Origin: JAKQIM01 sp964633225
Lineage (GTDB): Bacteria > Chloroflexota > Anaerolineae > Anaerolineales > UBA4823
Reading direction: 5' to 3'
DNA: 16,208 nt
Assembly: GCA_964633225.1 (NCBI GenBank)
Contig: CAZWFQ010000072.1
Span: forward strand, 1-16,208
The position numbers and the translations under genes were made by a program. The notes under the pieces are model-generated. The model worked only from the letters and a program-made list of their open reading frames with translations, ran no database searches and had not been told where the DNA came from. Shown here one piece after another: positions 15,300 to 16,208 of this stretch (positions are counted from its first letter, which is position 1; every line of letters begins with the position of its first letter).

Positions 15300-15670
15300 G
15301 TTCGTTTTCTCACTCCATTGAGAAGCCACAGTGTGGCAAAGATGATCAATACAGCCAGGATAAGCCAAATAATGAATGGCCAACGAGCTCCCCACATCTG
15401 GCGCAGCATGCCCACCACAGCGGCTGTGCAGAAGACCGCTTCGGTTTCTACCAACAAGGTCACTTTCTCATAGTTGGTTTGTTGGTAGCCGCGCAGCGAG
15501 CTCCAGGCCAGGCCAAGCAAGGCGGCGCCTAAAATGCGCGCCAGGACAGAGTCGATTGGGGCCCAATTGAAGAGCCCCAAGAAACGGCCTGGGGCAAGCA
15601 GCAGCGGCGCCCCACAAACAAAAGCCACGATTGTATGGGCCAGGAAGGTGATCTTTAGCAGCTTAGACAT
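15296..15670 (-). CDS. Small four-helix membrane protein, coupled to aspartase
   Basis: This 124-residue protein has four predicted membrane segments (about 7-27, 41-59, 70-89 and 97-117) and a positively charged end (RKRT), giving both ends inside. I do not recognise a family with confidence; the pattern is like small uncharacterised DoxX- or DUF4345-sized membrane proteins. The start at 15670 has an excellent AAGGAGG site 5-7 nt upstream; a longer frame to 15736 lacks one. Its stop overlaps the aspA start by 4 nt (ATGA), so the two are translated together. A role linked to aspartate or fumarate metabolism is only suggested by this coupling. Confidence 0.8.
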   Translation of the reverse strand: MSKLLKITFLAHTIVAFVCGAPLLLAPGRFLGLFNWAPIDSVLARILGAALLGLAWSSLRGYQQTNYEKVTLLVETEAVFCTAAVVGMLRQMWGARWPFIIWLILAVLIIFATLWLLNGVRKRT

Positions 15671-15760
15671 ACGGGCCTCCTTGTCTGTCTTATCGAGGGT
15701 GCGTTTGACGACTTGCAAGGTCGCCAGGAACGGCACATGCTATTGTTCTATAGTATAACC

Positions 15761-15791
15761 AAAAACCCGCCGCATGGCGCGGCGGGTTTTT
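15761..15791 (-). terminator. Terminator of the cold-shock gene
   Basis: AAAAACCCGCCGC (15761-15773) pairs perfectly with GCGGCGGGTTTTT (15779-15791) around a 5-nt loop. A and T runs on both sides allow either direction, but only the cold-shock gene ends nearby, 20 nt upstream on the minus strand. Confidence 0.88.
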
Positions 15792-15811
15792 GAAGTCAAG
15801 TCAGGTAACAG

Positions 15812-16021
15812 CTAGACTGCTTTGACCTGAGCGGCCTGCAGACCCTTGGGGCCCTTCTCGATGGAGAACTCCACCTTCTGGCCTTCCTGCAGAGTGCGGT
15901 AACCTTCGCTCTCGATAGCCGAGAAGTGGACGAAGACGTCCGCGCCGTCGGGCTGCGACAGGAAGCCGTAACCCTTGCTGTTATTGAACCATTTGACTGT
16001 GCCGATGATGCGTTCAGACAT
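15812..16021 (-). CDS. Cold-shock protein, CspA family
   Basis: This 69-residue single cold-shock domain protein binds single-stranded RNA and DNA and acts as an RNA chaperone. It shows GTVKWFNNSKGYGFL with the RNP1 motif (KGYGFL), DVFVHFSAI with RNP2, and the standard YRTLQEGQKVEFSIEKGPKG tail. The length is typical. The ATG at 16021 has a perfect AAGGAGG site 6-7 nt upstream. The open frame continues further upstream only with a TTG start and no family similarity, so that part is leader RNA. The gene is monocistronic: it has its own promoter at 16172-16199, a leader of about 144 nt with a hairpin, and a strong terminator. A long leader is typical of cold-regulated csp genes. Confidence 0.96.
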   Translation of the reverse strand: MSERIIGTVKWFNNSKGYGFLSQPDGADVFVHFSAIESEGYRTLQEGQKVEFSIEKGPKGLQAAQVKAV

Positions 16022-16092
16022 TTTATTTGCCTCCTTAAGGCATGATAGAAGTTTGAGATGCACGTCCAATTCCATCGGAGCAGTCAAAGCAA

Positions 16093-16122
16093 AACGGCCC
16101 AAGGACCTTGCCTCGAGCCGTT
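16093..16122 (-). promoter_or_regulatory. Hairpin in the cold-shock gene leader
   Basis: In the minus-strand RNA, AACGGCUCGAGG pairs with CCUUGGGCCGUU over 12 bp, with two G-U pairs and a 6-nt loop. A U-rich stretch (UUGCUUUG) follows. The 3' arm and loop boundary contains UCCUU, complementary to AAGGA of the ribosome site at 16030-16034. It could act as an attenuator or as part of a temperature-dependent switch; the function is inferred. Confidence 0.5.
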
Positions 16123-16171
16123 GTCTTTCTACTTCATCCAACGAGAACTTGCTGGCATCCTACAACCCATG

Positions 16172-16199
16172 ATTCTATCAGGGAATGGCCAAATGTCAA
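16172..16199 (-). promoter_or_regulatory. Promoter of the cold-shock gene
   Basis: On the minus strand: TTGACA (16199-16194), a 16-bp spacer, and TAGAAT (16177-16172). The predicted start near 16165 gives a leader of about 144 nt before the ATG at 16021. Confidence 0.75.
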
Positions 16200-16208
16200 G
16201 GGATTAAT

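Noticed and set aside
15300..15395. Upstream start for aspartase
   Set aside because: The extra 32 residues lie inside the small membrane protein gene and lack family similarity. The ATGA overlap start is well supported.
16022..16141. TTG-initiated extension of the cold-shock gene
   Set aside because: Cold-shock proteins begin at the MSERIIGTVKWF position, which has a perfect ribosome site. The extension covers the structured leader.

Overview
The window is a GC-rich bacterial chromosomal segment of ordinary coding density. It carries no mobile elements, CRISPR arrays or structural RNA genes that I can recognise. Its gene content best fits Chloroflexota, probably class Anaerolineae. The reasons are an FhaA-like DUF3662/FHA protein next to a membrane-anchored FHA protein outside an actinobacterial gene style, an archease-RtcB pair, proline-rich lipoproteins with a C-terminal beta-sandwich, and a CehA/McbA-type PHP hydrolase. 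This placement is inference; no rRNA or other decisive marker is present.

Layout, left to right. (1) 1-1409, minus strand: an operon of an FhaA-like protein, a short FhaB-like membrane-anchored FHA protein, and a gene cut by the window edge. Together they suggest phosphothreonine-dependent signalling, perhaps in envelope growth. (2) 1568-3455, plus strand: archease followed by the RNA ligase RtcB, an RNA repair unit divergent from the FHA operon. (3) 3558-4190: a secreted lipoprotein, convergent with a YbaK-type tRNA deacylase. The lipoprotein's terminator hairpin lies inside the deacylase coding sequence. (4) 7757-4201, minus strand: a closely spaced run of OmpR-type response regulator, histidine kinase, SAM methyltransferase and YbaK. 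(5) 8371-7835, minus strand: a secreted Met/Gly-rich protein just upstream of the two-component genes. Its promoter region carries a tandem array of 11-bp direct repeats, the usual architecture of an OmpR/PhoB-family binding site. The kinase's extracytoplasmic loop is also Met/Gly-rich. (6) 8583-11778, minus strand: uvrB and a PHP hydrolase. (7) 11839-13831, plus strand: secG, with a near-consensus promoter, and an orphan family 5 solute-binding protein. (8) 13890-15670, minus strand: a small four-helix membrane protein coupled by an ATGA overlap to aspartate ammonia-lyase. (9) 15812-16208, minus strand: a cold-shock protein with its own promoter and a structured leader of about 144 nt.

The most interesting unit is 5571-8525: a two-component system, a secreted Met/Gly-rich candidate partner or target, and an 11-bp repeat operator, with a perfect 21-bp terminator hairpin between the secreted-protein gene and the regulator. 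It could be a metal-sensing or envelope-stress circuit in which the regulator controls the secreted protein. Other points worth checking are the csp leader hairpin, the terminator inside ybaK, and the coupled membrane protein-aspartase pair.

No gene-free stretch exceeds 300 bases. The largest are 8372-8582 (operator, promoter and terminator), 16022-16208 (csp leader and promoter) and 1410-1567 (a divergent promoter region with two palindromes).
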